Source: RFTU01 sp049423145
Lineage (GTDB): Bacteria; Pseudomonadota; Gammaproteobacteria; Burkholderiales; Burkholderiaceae_C
Assembly: GCA_049423145.1 (NCBI GenBank)
Contig: JBMSQF010000004.1
Location: 1-63,373, forward strand
Direction: 5' to 3'
DNA: 63,373 nucleotides
Every line of letters begins with the position of its first letter. Positions within the stretch are counted from its first letter, which is position 1. Below are positions 32,575-41,337 of the stretch, piece by piece. The position numbers and the translations under genes were made by a program. Under the pieces are notes generated by a model. It worked only from the letters and a program-made list of their open reading frames with translations. It was not told the DNA's origin and did not search any database.

Positions 32575-34524
32575 TCAGCGGCCCCGCATGAACAGCTGAT
32601 CAAGCTCGCGCAAGCTCAGCAATCGCCATGTGGGTCGCCCATGGTTGCATTGATCCGACCGCTCGGTCCGCTCCATGTCGCGCAGCAGGGCATTCATCTC
32701 GGGAATGGTGAGCATGCGATTGGCGCGCACCGCTCCATGGCAGGCCATTGATGCCAGCATATCGTCACGCGTGCGACCGACCACACGGCTGGCACCCCAC
32801 TGGGCCAGATCGGCCAACACGCTTCGGGCCAAACCCACCGGATCGGCATGGGGGAGGGCGGCCGGCCGACTGCGGACGGCCAGGGTCGAGGGGCCCAAGG
32901 GCGACAGATCCAGGCCCAGTTGCAACAGCGTGGACGCATGGTCTTGTACGGCCGCCATCTCCGCTGGTGTGGCTGAGAAAGTGGCCGGTATCAGCAAGGG
33001 CTGTGAGGCCAGTGCACCGCCGCGTGCAGCATCATCAGCCTTGAGCCGCTCATAAACAATACGCTCGTGCGCGGCATGCATGTCCACCAGCACCAACCCT
33101 TGGCGGGACTCGGCCAGTATGTAGGCCCCATGCAGCTGGGCCAATGCGCGCCCCAGGGGCCAGTCCTCCGATGCGAAAGCAACGGCCTCCCGCAGGTCCG
33201 GGGCGTCGCCCGTCACTTGTGCGGGCTGCGAGGCAAGGTTCGGATGTGCCCACGGGGCCGCGTTCAAGGGTGCGCTGTCCTGGAGAGTCGTCACGGCTGC
33301 ACCCATCGCCGCGGCGTCGGCCGCCGGGTGGCCGGGCGCATAGAGCGCAGCTGCCGTCTGCAGGCCCAGCGGCGACTGAAGCCGATGCCACGCCATGGAA
33401 ACCGATGGATTCCAGTCGGCCGGCCGTCGGCCCGTCCCAGGTGCAGCTCGCTCGTCTGGCCCCTGTTGCCCTGCTCGGGGCTGAGCCAGCAGGGCCTCGA
33501 TGGCCTGCTGGACCACCTGGTGAACCGCGCGGCCGTCCCGGAAACGAACCTCCGTCTTGGCCGGATGCACATTGACATCCACCAGTTCCGGTTTCACATC
33601 CAGGAAAAGGACACATGCCGGCTGCCGCTGACCATGCAGCACATCCTCAAAAGCCGCGCGCAAGGCGTGGCTGATGAGCTTGTCCCGGACATAGCGGCCA
33701 TTGACGAACACATGTTGTTGGTCCGCACGCTGCCGGGCAATGTCGGGCAGTCCGACGCGACCTCTCAGCCTCATTGGACCGGCATCGGCATGAACCGGCA
33801 GACTGGCCTCATGGAAGTCCTCCCCCAGCACTTCGCGTATCCGACGATGGCGCGAGGTGTCCGCGTCTGATGCCTCGTCGATCAGGGGCGGTACACGCCA
33901 CTGCTGCAGCAGGCGCCCCCCGTGCCAGATGGCAAAAGACACATCAGGCCGTGCCAGTGCGTGACGGCGTACCGCCTCAACGCAGTGCGCGAGCTCCGTG
34001 GCCTCGCTTTTGAGGAACTTGCGTCTTGCAGGCGTCGAAAAGAAGAGTTCGCGCACTTCAACCGTGGTGCCCACGATCCTGGTGGCCGGGCACAGTTCCC
34101 CGCTTCGAGCCTCCAGGGCCATGGCATGGCTGGCGCCCGCGGTGCGGCTGGTGATCCTCAAATCCGAAACCGAGGCGATGGCAGCGAGGGCCTCGCCACG
34201 AAAGCCCATGGTCGCAACCTGTTCCAGATCCGCGAGGCTGCCGATCTTGCTGGTGGCGTGTCGCCGCAGCGCCAAGGCCAGTTCCTGGGGCTCGATTCCC
34301 TGGCCATCATCTTCGATGACGATGGCGCGAATGCCGCCCTCGGCCAGGCGAACCACGATGTCCTGCGCGCCCGCATCCAACGCGTTGTCCAGCAATTCGC
34401 GCACGACCGATGCCGGACGTTCCACCACTTCGCCAGCCGCGATCTGGCTGATCAATTCATCGGGCAGTTCGGCGATGGGGCGGCGCGGTTTCGGTTGGTC
34501 AGCCGCAGAGGCAGAGGAACGCAT
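32575..34524 (-). CDS. mutL: DNA mismatch repair protein MutL with endonuclease motif
   Basis: 649 residues from ATG 34524; the ATG at 34548 is an alternative. The GHKL ATPase motifs are at the N-terminus (ELLDNALDAGA, DDGQGI, RHATSKI, GFRGEALAAI). The C-terminal dimerisation domain carries DMHAAHERIVYE at 481-492, equivalent to the DQHA(X)2E(X)4E metal site, and CNHGRP at 626-631, both characteristic of nicking MutL proteins found in bacteria without MutH. MutL couples mismatch recognition by MutS, also in this window, to strand removal. Confidence 0.96.
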   Translation of the reverse strand: MRSSASAADQPKPRRPIAELPDELISQIAAGEVVERPASVVRELLDNALDAGAQDIVVRLAEGGIRAIVIEDDGQGIEPQELALALRRHATSKIGSLADLEQVATMGFRGEALAAIASVSDLRITSRTAGASHAMALEARSGELCPATRIVGTTVEVRELFFSTPARRKFLKSEATELAHCVEAVRRHALARPDVSFAIWHGGRLLQQWRVPPLIDEASDADTSRHRRIREVLGEDFHEASLPVHADAGPMRLRGRVGLPDIARQRADQQHVFVNGRYVRDKLISHALRAAFEDVLHGQRQPACVLFLDVKPELVDVNVHPAKTEVRFRDGRAVHQVVQQAIEALLAQPRAGQQGPDERAAPGTGRRPADWNPSVSMAWHRLQSPLGLQTAAALYAPGHPAADAAAMGAAVTTLQDSAPLNAAPWAHPNLASQPAQVTGDAPDLREAVAFASEDWPLGRALAQLHGAYILAESRQGLVLVDMHAAHERIVYERLKADDAARGGALASQPLLIPATFSATPAEMAAVQDHASTLLQLGLDLSPLGPSTLAVRSRPAALPHADPVGLARSVLADLAQWGASRVVGRTRDDMLASMACHGAVRANRMLTIPEMNALLRDMERTERSDQCNHGRPTWRLLSLRELDQLFMRGR

Positions 34525-34556
34525 GCGGAGATTGTAGGGATGGGACAATCTTGCCC

Positions 34557-35195
34557 ATGGATTTCGCCCTGTTTCTGATCGATTTCATCCTCCACGTCGA
34601 CCGTCATCTGTCCGAGTTTGTGGCGGCCTATGGCGCCTGGGTCTATGCCTTGCTGTTTTTGATCGTCTTTGTGGAAACGGGCCTGGTGGTGATGCCCTTT
34701 CTGCCGGGGGATTCCCTGCTTTTTGTCACCGGTGCGCTGGCCGGTGCAGGCCTGATCGACATCCAAATCGTGATCGCGCTGCTCCTGGTGGCGGCCATCA
34801 CCGGCGACCAGGTGAACTACACGATCGGGTCCCGCGTGGGCCAGAAGGTCTGGACCTGGGAACAAAGCCGGTGGTTCAATCGCCGCGCCTTTGAGCAGGC
34901 CCACGACTTTTATGAACGCTACGGCGGCATCACCATCATCATGGCCCGCTTCATGCCGTTCATCCGCACCTTTGCCCCATTCGTTGCCGGGGTGGCGGCC
35001 ATGAACCGTCGCCGCTTCACGCTTTACAACGTCGTGGGCGCGCTGATTTGGGTCGTGGGGCTGACGCTGGCGGGCTACTGGTTTGGCAATCTGACCTGGG
35101 TGCAGCAAAACCTCAGTGCCATCATTTGGGCGCTGATCATCATTCCGGGCTTGTTGGCCATCTTCGGAGCGTGGAAGGCGCGTCGGGCGAACTGA
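34557..35195 (+). CDS. DedA-family integral membrane protein
   Basis: 212 residues from ATG 34557 (TTG 34551 is possible). Hydrophobic segments surround the conserved ETGLVVMPFLPGDSLLFVTG and the FMPFIRTFAPFVAGVAAMNRRRF motif of the SNARE-associated/DedA family, undecaprenyl-phosphate or phospholipid flippase-like proteins needed for envelope homeostasis. Residues 40-60 with Glu and the Arg in FIRTF are the functional core. It is divergent from mutL with a 32-base gap. Confidence 0.92.
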   Translation: MDFALFLIDFILHVDRHLSEFVAAYGAWVYALLFLIVFVETGLVVMPFLPGDSLLFVTGALAGAGLIDIQIVIALLLVAAITGDQVNYTIGSRVGQKVWTWEQSRWFNRRAFEQAHDFYERYGGITIIMARFMPFIRTFAPFVAGVAAMNRRRFTLYNVVGALIWVVGLTLAGYWFGNLTWVQQNLSAIIWALIIIPGLLAIFGAWKARRAN

Positions 35196-35209
35196 GGCGG
35201 CATGCGGTC

Positions 35210-36169
35210 TCAAGCCGCGTGAAGGGCCCGTTTGAGTTCAGCCGCGCACAGCGCGACCGCCGCATGGGCCTCCTCCAGGACCTGACCCATCAGGATGAAG
35301 CCGTGGATCTGGCGTTCAAAGCAGACCTGGGTGCAGGGCACACCCGCCAGTGAGAGCGCCTGTGCGAACTGTTGGCCCTCGTCGCACAGAGGATCGTAGC
35401 CTGCTGTCAGCACAAGTGTCGGGGGCAAGCCTTTCAGGTTCGGGTGCAGCAGGGGCGATGCACGCCAATCACTGTCGCGTTCAGGACCGCCCATGTAATG
35501 GGCGTGGTAGTACGCCATCATCTCGCGGGTCAGCAGGTAGCCTTGCCCATTGCGTTCATGGGAGTCTGCCACGCGCCGCATGTCGGTGGCGGGGTAGATC
35601 AGCAGTTGGTGCCGCAAGGCCTCAAAGACCGTCGAGGGCCCCTCGTCGCGCAGCGTCAGCGCGACCACCGCGGCGAGGTTGCCACCCGCACTGTCGCCGC
35701 CCAGGGCCAGTCGTCTCGCGTCGATCCCGAGATCTTGCGCATGGGCATGTACCCATCGCGCTGCTGCGAGGCAGTCGTCGACAGCCGCCGGAAACCGATG
35801 CTCGGGAGCCAATCGGTAGTCCACCGAGACCACGGCCACACCTGCGGCGAGCGCCAGTTGGCGGCACAGCGTGTCGTGCGTGTCGAGGTCGCCGATGACC
35901 CAGCCCCCTCCGTGAAAGAAGATCAGGCCCGGCAGGCGATCGTGAGGTCCGATGTCGAAGGGCTGAATCACCCTCACGCGAACGGGTGGTGCCCATTGCT
36001 CGCCCGGGTGGATGTCGACGCTGCGCGCGACCGCGGGCGCGGGCGGTTGCGTCAGGTGCCGTCGCTGCTGATACGCCTGTCGGGCGTCAACCGCGGACAG
36101 TGTGTGCATCGGGGGTACTCCGCGGTCGATCATCAACTGCAGGAGGGCATGGGCTTGGGGATGCAACAT
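35210..36169 (-). CDS. HSL/GDXG-type alpha/beta-hydrolase (esterase/lipase)
   Basis: 319 residues without signal peptide. The hormone-sensitive-lipase signature is present: oxyanion FHGGGWVIGDLDTHD and nucleophile GGDSAGGNLAA, with the acid Asp in LVLTAGYDPLCDEG and His near QIHGFILMG. It hydrolyses short to medium acyl esters in the cytoplasm; natural substrate unknown. It is convergent with the DedA gene. Confidence 0.92.
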   Translation of the reverse strand: MLHPQAHALLQLMIDRGVPPMHTLSAVDARQAYQQRRHLTQPPAPAVARSVDIHPGEQWAPPVRVRVIQPFDIGPHDRLPGLIFFHGGGWVIGDLDTHDTLCRQLALAAGVAVVSVDYRLAPEHRFPAAVDDCLAAARWVHAHAQDLGIDARRLALGGDSAGGNLAAVVALTLRDEGPSTVFEALRHQLLIYPATDMRRVADSHERNGQGYLLTREMMAYYHAHYMGGPERDSDWRASPLLHPNLKGLPPTLVLTAGYDPLCDEGQQFAQALSLAGVPCTQVCFERQIHGFILMGQVLEEAHAAVALCAAELKRALHAA

Positions 36170-36178
36170 GGCTTGGGC

Positions 36179-37513
36179 TCAGAGTGAACGCCGCCGGGCT
36201 ACCGGCGGATTGCGTGAAAAGTATTGCCGTATCCCGCGGTGCAGCGCTTCCACGAGAGCGGCCTGATAGTCGGTGCTCGCCAGGCGCTTCTCCTCATCTG
36301 GATTGGAGATGAAGGCTGTCTCAACCAGCACACTGGGCACGTCCGGTGCCTTCAGAACCGCAAAGCCCGCCTGCTCGACCCGACGCTTGTGCAGACGCCC
36401 CACACGGTCCAGGTGGGTCAGCAGAACACCACCCAACTGCAGACTGTCATTGATCTGTGCGGTCGTACTCATATCGAGCATGGCACGCAGGACCTGGGCA
36501 TCGGCAACCGGCGCGTTGATGCCGCCCACGGCGTCTGAGGCGTTCTCCTTGTCGGCGATCCAGCGGGCGGCTGCACTGCTGGCGCCTTGCGTGGAAAGCG
36601 CATACACCGAAGCACCCCGCGCCTGCGGCGTGAAGAAGGCATCGGCGTGGATGGAGACGAGGAGGTCGGCCTGAATGCGGCGTGCTCGGCGCACGCGCTC
36701 ACCCAGCGGCACAAAGTAATCACTGTCGCGCGTCATGTAGGCGCGCATCCCTGGCGTGGCGTTGATGCGGTCTCGCAACTGGAGGCCGATGGACAGCACC
36801 ACGTCCTTCTCCTTGAGTCCGGTTGGACCAACGGCCCCCGGATCCTCACCGCCATGGCCGGGGTCGATGGCCACGATGATCAGCCGCTCCAGGCGCTGAA
36901 GGTCTTCTGCACGGGGTGCCTGGTCTGTGGGGGGCGGTGTCAACCCCGGCGGCGTTTCGGGACCTGAGGCAGGCCGCGATGGTGCCGGCTTCCCAACCCT
37001 TCCGATGAAGTCGCCCAAGGCATCGTCGATCCGCTGCTGGGCCTGTCCTTCGGCCTTGAGCTTGTCCTGTAGAAACTGCAGCAGGGGATCCTGCTCAACG
37101 GTCGGGTGCAAGTCAAAGACCAGACGGTGTTGGTAGCTCGCCACCGGAGGGAGACTGAACACCTGGGGGGCCACGCTCTGCTTGAGGTCCAACACCAACC
37201 TCACCACACGGGGTTGGAATTGGCCCACTCGCACACCGGCAATATAAGGATCATCCGGCCGTACCTTGGCCACCAGATCCTTCAACTGCTGGGAGAGTTC
37301 AAGCCCGATGACGTCGATGACCAACCGCTCCGGATCGCTCAGCCGCTGGTGCTGCACACTCAGCGCACTGTCCGATTCCACGGTCACCCGGGTGTATTGG
37401 GCGGCCGGCCAGACCCGAACGGCCCTGACCACACTGGCCCAGGCGGGGGCCGGCATCCCCAACGCCAGCATCAGGCCTCCCATTCGGTGAATGAAACTGC
37501 GCCGTTCAACCAT
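36179..37513 (-). CDS. N-acetylmuramoyl-L-alanine amidase with AMIN domain (AmiC-like)
   Basis: 444 residues. A signal with a twin-arginine pair (MVERRSFIHRMGGLMLALGM) is followed by an AMIN domain (about 30-140), which targets the septum, a Pro-rich linker (about 175-205) and an Amidase_3 domain. Zinc ligands are in DPGHGGEDPGAVG, the Glu of LKEKDVVLS and the His of SIHADAF; the catalytic Glu is in VETAFISNPDEE. It cleaves peptide from glycan during daughter-cell separation. Its start overlaps the end of tsaE by eight bases. Confidence 0.94.
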   Translation of the reverse strand: MVERRSFIHRMGGLMLALGMPAPAWASVVRAVRVWPAAQYTRVTVESDSALSVQHQRLSDPERLVIDVIGLELSQQLKDLVAKVRPDDPYIAGVRVGQFQPRVVRLVLDLKQSVAPQVFSLPPVASYQHRLVFDLHPTVEQDPLLQFLQDKLKAEGQAQQRIDDALGDFIGRVGKPAPSRPASGPETPPGLTPPPTDQAPRAEDLQRLERLIIVAIDPGHGGEDPGAVGPTGLKEKDVVLSIGLQLRDRINATPGMRAYMTRDSDYFVPLGERVRRARRIQADLLVSIHADAFFTPQARGASVYALSTQGASSAAARWIADKENASDAVGGINAPVADAQVLRAMLDMSTTAQINDSLQLGGVLLTHLDRVGRLHKRRVEQAGFAVLKAPDVPSVLVETAFISNPDEEKRLASTDYQAALVEALHRGIRQYFSRNPPVARRRSL

Positions 37514-37994
37514 GGCGATCCACCAAGGCGTTCAGCAATCGCAGACCCGTTGGCGTGGACGCGCGGATCTCCACGCGCCGCTGTCCATCGGCTGTGGTCT
37601 GCAGCGCGATGGCCAGATCAGGTCGAGGCAGCAGACCCTGGGCTTTATGGGGCCACTCGCAGATCTTCAGGCCCGGCGCGGCGAAGATGTCTCGGAATCC
37701 GGCATCTTCCCATTCCTGCGGGTCCGTGAAGCGGTAGAAGTCGAAGTGCGCCACGGGCCATCCCACGTCATAGCCCTCCATGACCGCATAGGTCGGGCTC
37801 TTGACGCGGCCCTGCACACCCAAAGACTTCAACAGGTGGCGGACGAAGGTGGTCTTGCCCGCCCCCAGCTCACCCTCCAGGGTGATCACCGCATCCCGGG
37901 GCCGGGCCTCCGCCAAAGCGGCTGCACAACGAGCACAGTCGGTCTCGTCGCGCCATTGAAGGACAGCGGTTTCTAGAATGTCGGCATGCGTCAC
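37506..37994 (-). CDS. tsaE: tRNA threonylcarbamoyladenosine biosynthesis ATPase TsaE
   Basis: 162 residues from GTG 37994; no in-frame ATG fits the conserved N-terminus, and a longer ORF (38078) would cover queG. Walker A GELGAGKTT, the switch-like SPTYAVMEGY and HFDFYRF are diagnostic. TsaE partners TsaB and TsaD in making t6A37 on ANN-reading tRNAs. The GTG lies inside the 5' end of the opposite-strand queG, so the two genes overlap head to head by nine bases. Confidence 0.94.
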   Translation of the reverse strand: MTHADILETAVLQWRDETDCARCAAALAEARPRDAVITLEGELGAGKTTFVRHLLKSLGVQGRVKSPTYAVMEGYDVGWPVAHFDFYRFTDPQEWEDAGFRDIFAAPGLKICEWPHKAQGLLPRPDLAIALQTTADGQRRVEIRASTPTGLRLLNALVDRHG

Positions 37995-39170
37995 GGTGCA
38001 CCACAAACAGCAGGCGCCGATCCGGCAACAGGAGCCGCCACTCTCGGCTCCCTGGACCTTCAAGCCGTCTGGCGGCAACTGCAGGACGACGCGCGCGCCT
38101 TGGGATTCTCACAGATCGCCGTGGCGGATGTGGACCTGAGCACTGCCGAGCCGGGGTTCTGCGCCTGGCTCGAAGCCGGCTTTGCCGGCGGCATGGACTA
38201 CATGGCAGCCCACGGCCTCAGGCGGCTCCGACCTGCCGAGCTCGTGCCGGGGACTCGGCGTGTGGTGACGGTGCGGATGGACTATCTGCCGCTGACCGCC
38301 TCAGCCCCTGATGGCAGCACGGGCCCCTCGTGGCAAGAGCGCGAGTGGCGCCGGCTTGCCCAGCCAACGAAGGCCACCATCTCGGTCTACGCGCGCGGTC
38401 GGGATTACCACAAGGTGGTGCGTCAGCGGCTGGCGCAACTGGCCCAGCGGCTACAGGACCGTATCGGCCCCTTCGGTCACCGGGCCTTCACCGACTCGGC
38501 GCCGGTGGCGGAAGTCGAGCTCGCACAGCGCAGCGGCTTGGGCTGGCGTGGCAAGAACACCCTGTTGCTCAGCCGCGAGGGCGGATCCATGTTCTTTCTC
38601 GGCGAGTTGTTCGTGGACCTGCCCCTGCCCCTGACGACAAGCGTCGACGAGCATTGCGGGCACTGCACAGCCTGCTTGACGGCCTGTCCCACCCAGGCGA
38701 TCGTGGCGCCGTATCAGCTCGATGCCCGGCGTTGCATCAGCTACTTGACCATCGAACATGCGGGACCGATCGATCCGGCCCTTCGCCCCCTCATGGGCAA
38801 CCGGATCTACGGATGCGACGACTGCCAGCTCGTCTGCCCCTGGAACAAGTACGCCCGCGTCACGCCCTTGGCGGATTTCCGTGAACGCCCATCCCTACAA
38901 GATCCCGAATTGCTGACCCTTTGGACGTGGACCGAGGCCGACTTCCTGCGCCACACCGAGGGCAGTCCGATCCGGCGCATCGGCTATGAGCGGTGGCGGC
39001 GCAATTTGGCGGTTGCCCTGGGCAATGGCGTGCGCACGGCGGGTGCCGACCAGCTTGCGTGGGTCCAAGCGGCCCGGGTTGGCTTGGAATCGGCGCGGGC
39101 TGCGTCGTCCGAAATGGTCCGGGAGCACATCGATTGGGCGCTGTCCCAGGATGCCGGCGCGGCCCTCTGA
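37986..39170 (+). CDS. queG: Epoxyqueuosine reductase
   Basis: 394 residues. The cobalamin-binding N-terminal domain (about 25-190) is followed by a bacterial ferredoxin region with Cys224/227/230/234 and Cys277/280/284 for two [4Fe-4S] clusters, then a HEAT-like tail. QueG makes queuosine from epoxyqueuosine in tRNA, the final step of the pathway. The first about 25 residues are variable (Ala/Gly/Pro), so a later start is possible but none is better supported. It overlaps the 5' end of tsaE. Confidence 0.95.
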   Translation: MRHGAPQTAGADPATGAATLGSLDLQAVWRQLQDDARALGFSQIAVADVDLSTAEPGFCAWLEAGFAGGMDYMAAHGLRRLRPAELVPGTRRVVTVRMDYLPLTASAPDGSTGPSWQEREWRRLAQPTKATISVYARGRDYHKVVRQRLAQLAQRLQDRIGPFGHRAFTDSAPVAEVELAQRSGLGWRGKNTLLLSREGGSMFFLGELFVDLPLPLTTSVDEHCGHCTACLTACPTQAIVAPYQLDARRCISYLTIEHAGPIDPALRPLMGNRIYGCDDCQLVCPWNKYARVTPLADFRERPSLQDPELLTLWTWTEADFLRHTEGSPIRRIGYERWRRNLAVALGNGVRTAGADQLAWVQAARVGLESARAASSEMVREHIDWALSQDAGAAL

Positions 39171-39182
39171 GGGTGATTCCCT
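39170..39182. repeat. AGGG-N5-CCCT palindrome upstream of the TctC-like gene
   Basis: AGGG-TGATT-CCCT, overlapping the queG stop codon and lying about 80 bases before the binding-protein gene. Another AGGG/CCCT element precedes the other solute-binding-protein gene at 61318. A shared regulator is only a possibility. Confidence 0.3.
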
Positions 39183-39263
39183 AGGCGTGGTCGTGGAATT
39201 GCGTAGATTCCGGCAGGGCGGGCCCTCCATAATCGCGCGGTCGAATCACTTGGAGCCTCTCGC

Positions 39264-40247
39264 ATGAAGCGCTTGACCCTCAAGATGCTGTCCCTGGCTG
39301 CCGTCTTTGCTGTCGGCGTGACCCCTTCGGCGGCAACGGCCCAAACCGCCTATCCCACGAAGAACGTGCGCCTCGTGGTGCCCTTCGCACCCGGCGGCAC
39401 CACCGACATCATCGCCCGCATCGTGGCCGAGAAGCTCGGCGCGGCCTTGGGCAGCACCGTGGTGGTGGAAAACCGCGCGGGTGGCGGCGGCTCGGTGGGT
39501 GCCCTGGAGGTGGTGCGGGCGCCGGCCGATGGCCACGTGCTGGGCATGGCCACCGTGTCCACCACAGCGGCCAATCCGGCGATCAACAACCGCATCGGCT
39601 ACGACCCCATCACCGATTTCACGCCGATCATCAACATCGCGGCCACGCCCAATGTCATCGCGGTGCACCCCAGCTTCCCGGCTCGCGACTACAACGCATT
39701 TGTGGCTGAACTGAAGAAGTCGCCCGGCAAATTCAGCTACGCGAGTTCGGGCACCGGTGGCATCGGCCACCTGCAGATGGAGCTCTACAAGAGCTTGTCG
39801 CAGACCTTCGTGCTCCACATTCCCTATCGCGGTGCCGGCCCGGCGCTCAATGACACGGTGGCGGGCCAGGTGCCCGTGATCTTCGACAACCTGCCCTCGG
39901 CCCTGCCCTTCATTCGTGAAAACCGGCTGGTCCCCATGGTGGTGGCGGCGCCTCAGCGTTTGTCGCAACTGCCCAATGTGCCCACCTTCAAGGAGGTGGG
40001 CCTGGAGCCGGTCAACCGGATGGCGTACTACGGCATCTATGGGCCCAAGGGACTGCCGCGTGATGTGGTGGACAAGGTCAACGCCGCGGTCCGCAAGGTG
40101 CTCGAGGATGCATCGGTGCGCAAGCGCATCGAGGACACGGGTTCCCTGATCATCGGCAACACGCCGGCCCAGTTTGCTGAGCAGATCAAGGCCGAGTTCG
40201 ATGTCTACAAGAAGGTGGTCAACGAGCAGAAGCTCAGGCTGGATTGA
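39264..40247 (+). CDS. Bug-family (TctC) tripartite tricarboxylate transporter binding protein
   Basis: 327 residues. Signal peptide MKRLTLKMLSLAAVFAVGVT with AATAQ cleavage; the mature protein begins with YPTKNVRLVVPFAPGGTTDIIAR, the hallmark of Bug/TctC receptors that bind carboxylates or related organic anions in the periplasm. GGAG precedes the ATG. No TctA or TctB membrane genes are adjacent, the common orphan arrangement of Burkholderiales. The ligand is unknown. Confidence 0.92.
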   Translation: MKRLTLKMLSLAAVFAVGVTPSAATAQTAYPTKNVRLVVPFAPGGTTDIIARIVAEKLGAALGSTVVVENRAGGGGSVGALEVVRAPADGHVLGMATVSTTAANPAINNRIGYDPITDFTPIINIAATPNVIAVHPSFPARDYNAFVAELKKSPGKFSYASSGTGGIGHLQMELYKSLSQTFVLHIPYRGAGPALNDTVAGQVPVIFDNLPSALPFIRENRLVPMVVAAPQRLSQLPNVPTFKEVGLEPVNRMAYYGIYGPKGLPRDVVDKVNAAVRKVLEDASVRKRIEDTGSLIIGNTPAQFAEQIKAEFDVYKKVVNEQKLRLD

Positions 40248-40307
40248 CCGGCTCCCTGGACTTCATCGTTTGAGCGGTCGGCCTGGCGTGGGCTGGGGTG
40301 GCGCGCC

Positions 40308-41324
40308 GTGACGGCCCCTCCATCCCGCGTTGGGCGTCCATCCCTCACACGATCCGTCACGGGCGGCGGTGCGGCGGATGCGGCGGCGGCTTCGATGCCG
40401 ATGGCCAGTGCAGGGCCGATCGACCGATTCTTGGACGCGCTCTGGCTGGAAGACGGCCTGAGCGCGTTGACGCTTTCAGCCTACCGCCGAGACCTCTGGC
40501 TCTACGCGCGCTGGTGGCATGGGCGACGCGATGCTGCGGTGGCGCCACCGGCGACATCTTCCGGCTTGGGGCTCCTGGCCAGTACGGAGGCCGACTTGCT
40601 GGCCTATATGGCGGCTCGCCATGCCCAGTCCCGCGCCACCACGGTCAACCGACGGACCACGGTGTTTCGTCGATTCTTCCGCTGGGCGCTGCGTGAGCGC
40701 TTGATCACGCAAGACCCCACCTTGAAGATGGGCGGCAGTCGTCAACCGCTGCGTGTGCCCAAGACGCTCAGCGAAGCGCAGGTGGACGCCTTGCTGGCGG
40801 CACCGGACGTGAGCCAGCCTCTGGGCCTGCGGGACCGCGCCATGTTGGAGTTGATGTACGCCAGCGGGCTGCGCGTGACGGAGCTCGTGGTCTTGAAGAC
40901 GGTGCAGCTGGGGATGGCCGAGGGCGTCCTGAAGGTGATGGGCAAGGGGGCACGGGAGCGTCTGGTTCCCTTTGGGCAGGAGGCGCAGACCTGGCTTGAA
41001 CGCTACCTGCAAGAAGGGCGCGCGGCCATCCTGAAGGATCAAGTCAGCGAGGCACTGTTCGTCACTGCCCGGGGCGGGCCAATGACACGGCAAATGTTCT
41101 GGACCTTGGTCAAGCGGCATGCTCGGACCGCCGGTATCGAATCGCCCTTGTCCCCCCACACGCTTCGCCATGCCTTTGCGACCCACCTGCTCAACCATGG
41201 TGCGGATCTCCGGGTGGTGCAGATGCTTCTGGGCCATGCCGACATCTCCACGACCACGATCTACACGCATGTGGCGCGCGAGCGACTGCGGCAACTCCAC
41301 CAGAAGCATCACCCCAGGGGCTGA
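40308..41324 (+). CDS. xerD: Site-specific tyrosine recombinase XerD
   Basis: 338 residues from GTG 40308; the first 35 are low-complexity, so the protein may start later. SAM-like N-terminal core-binding domain (about 37-150) and the catalytic domain with Arg189, Lys213, His284, Arg287, His310 and nucleophile Tyr319. With XerC it resolves chromosome dimers at dif. The housekeeping context and match to XerD rather than phage integrases argue against an integrated element. Confidence 0.93.
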   Translation: MTAPPSRVGRPSLTRSVTGGGAADAAAASMPMASAGPIDRFLDALWLEDGLSALTLSAYRRDLWLYARWWHGRRDAAVAPPATSSGLGLLASTEADLLAYMAARHAQSRATTVNRRTTVFRRFFRWALRERLITQDPTLKMGGSRQPLRVPKTLSEAQVDALLAAPDVSQPLGLRDRAMLELMYASGLRVTELVVLKTVQLGMAEGVLKVMGKGARERLVPFGQEAQTWLERYLQEGRAAILKDQVSEALFVTARGGPMTRQMFWTLVKRHARTAGIESPLSPHTLRHAFATHLLNHGADLRVVQMLLGHADISTTTIYTHVARERLRQLHQKHHPRG

Positions 41325-41337
41325 GTGTCCTGGAGAC

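Noticed and set aside
31702..32751. 349-residue plus-strand ORF opposite the pseudouridine synthase and mutL ends
   Set aside because: Crosses two well-defined minus-strand genes and has no domain.
40308..41324. Tyrosine recombinase as sign of an integrated element
   Set aside because: It matches chromosomal XerD, and no att repeats, tRNA or phage genes lie nearby.
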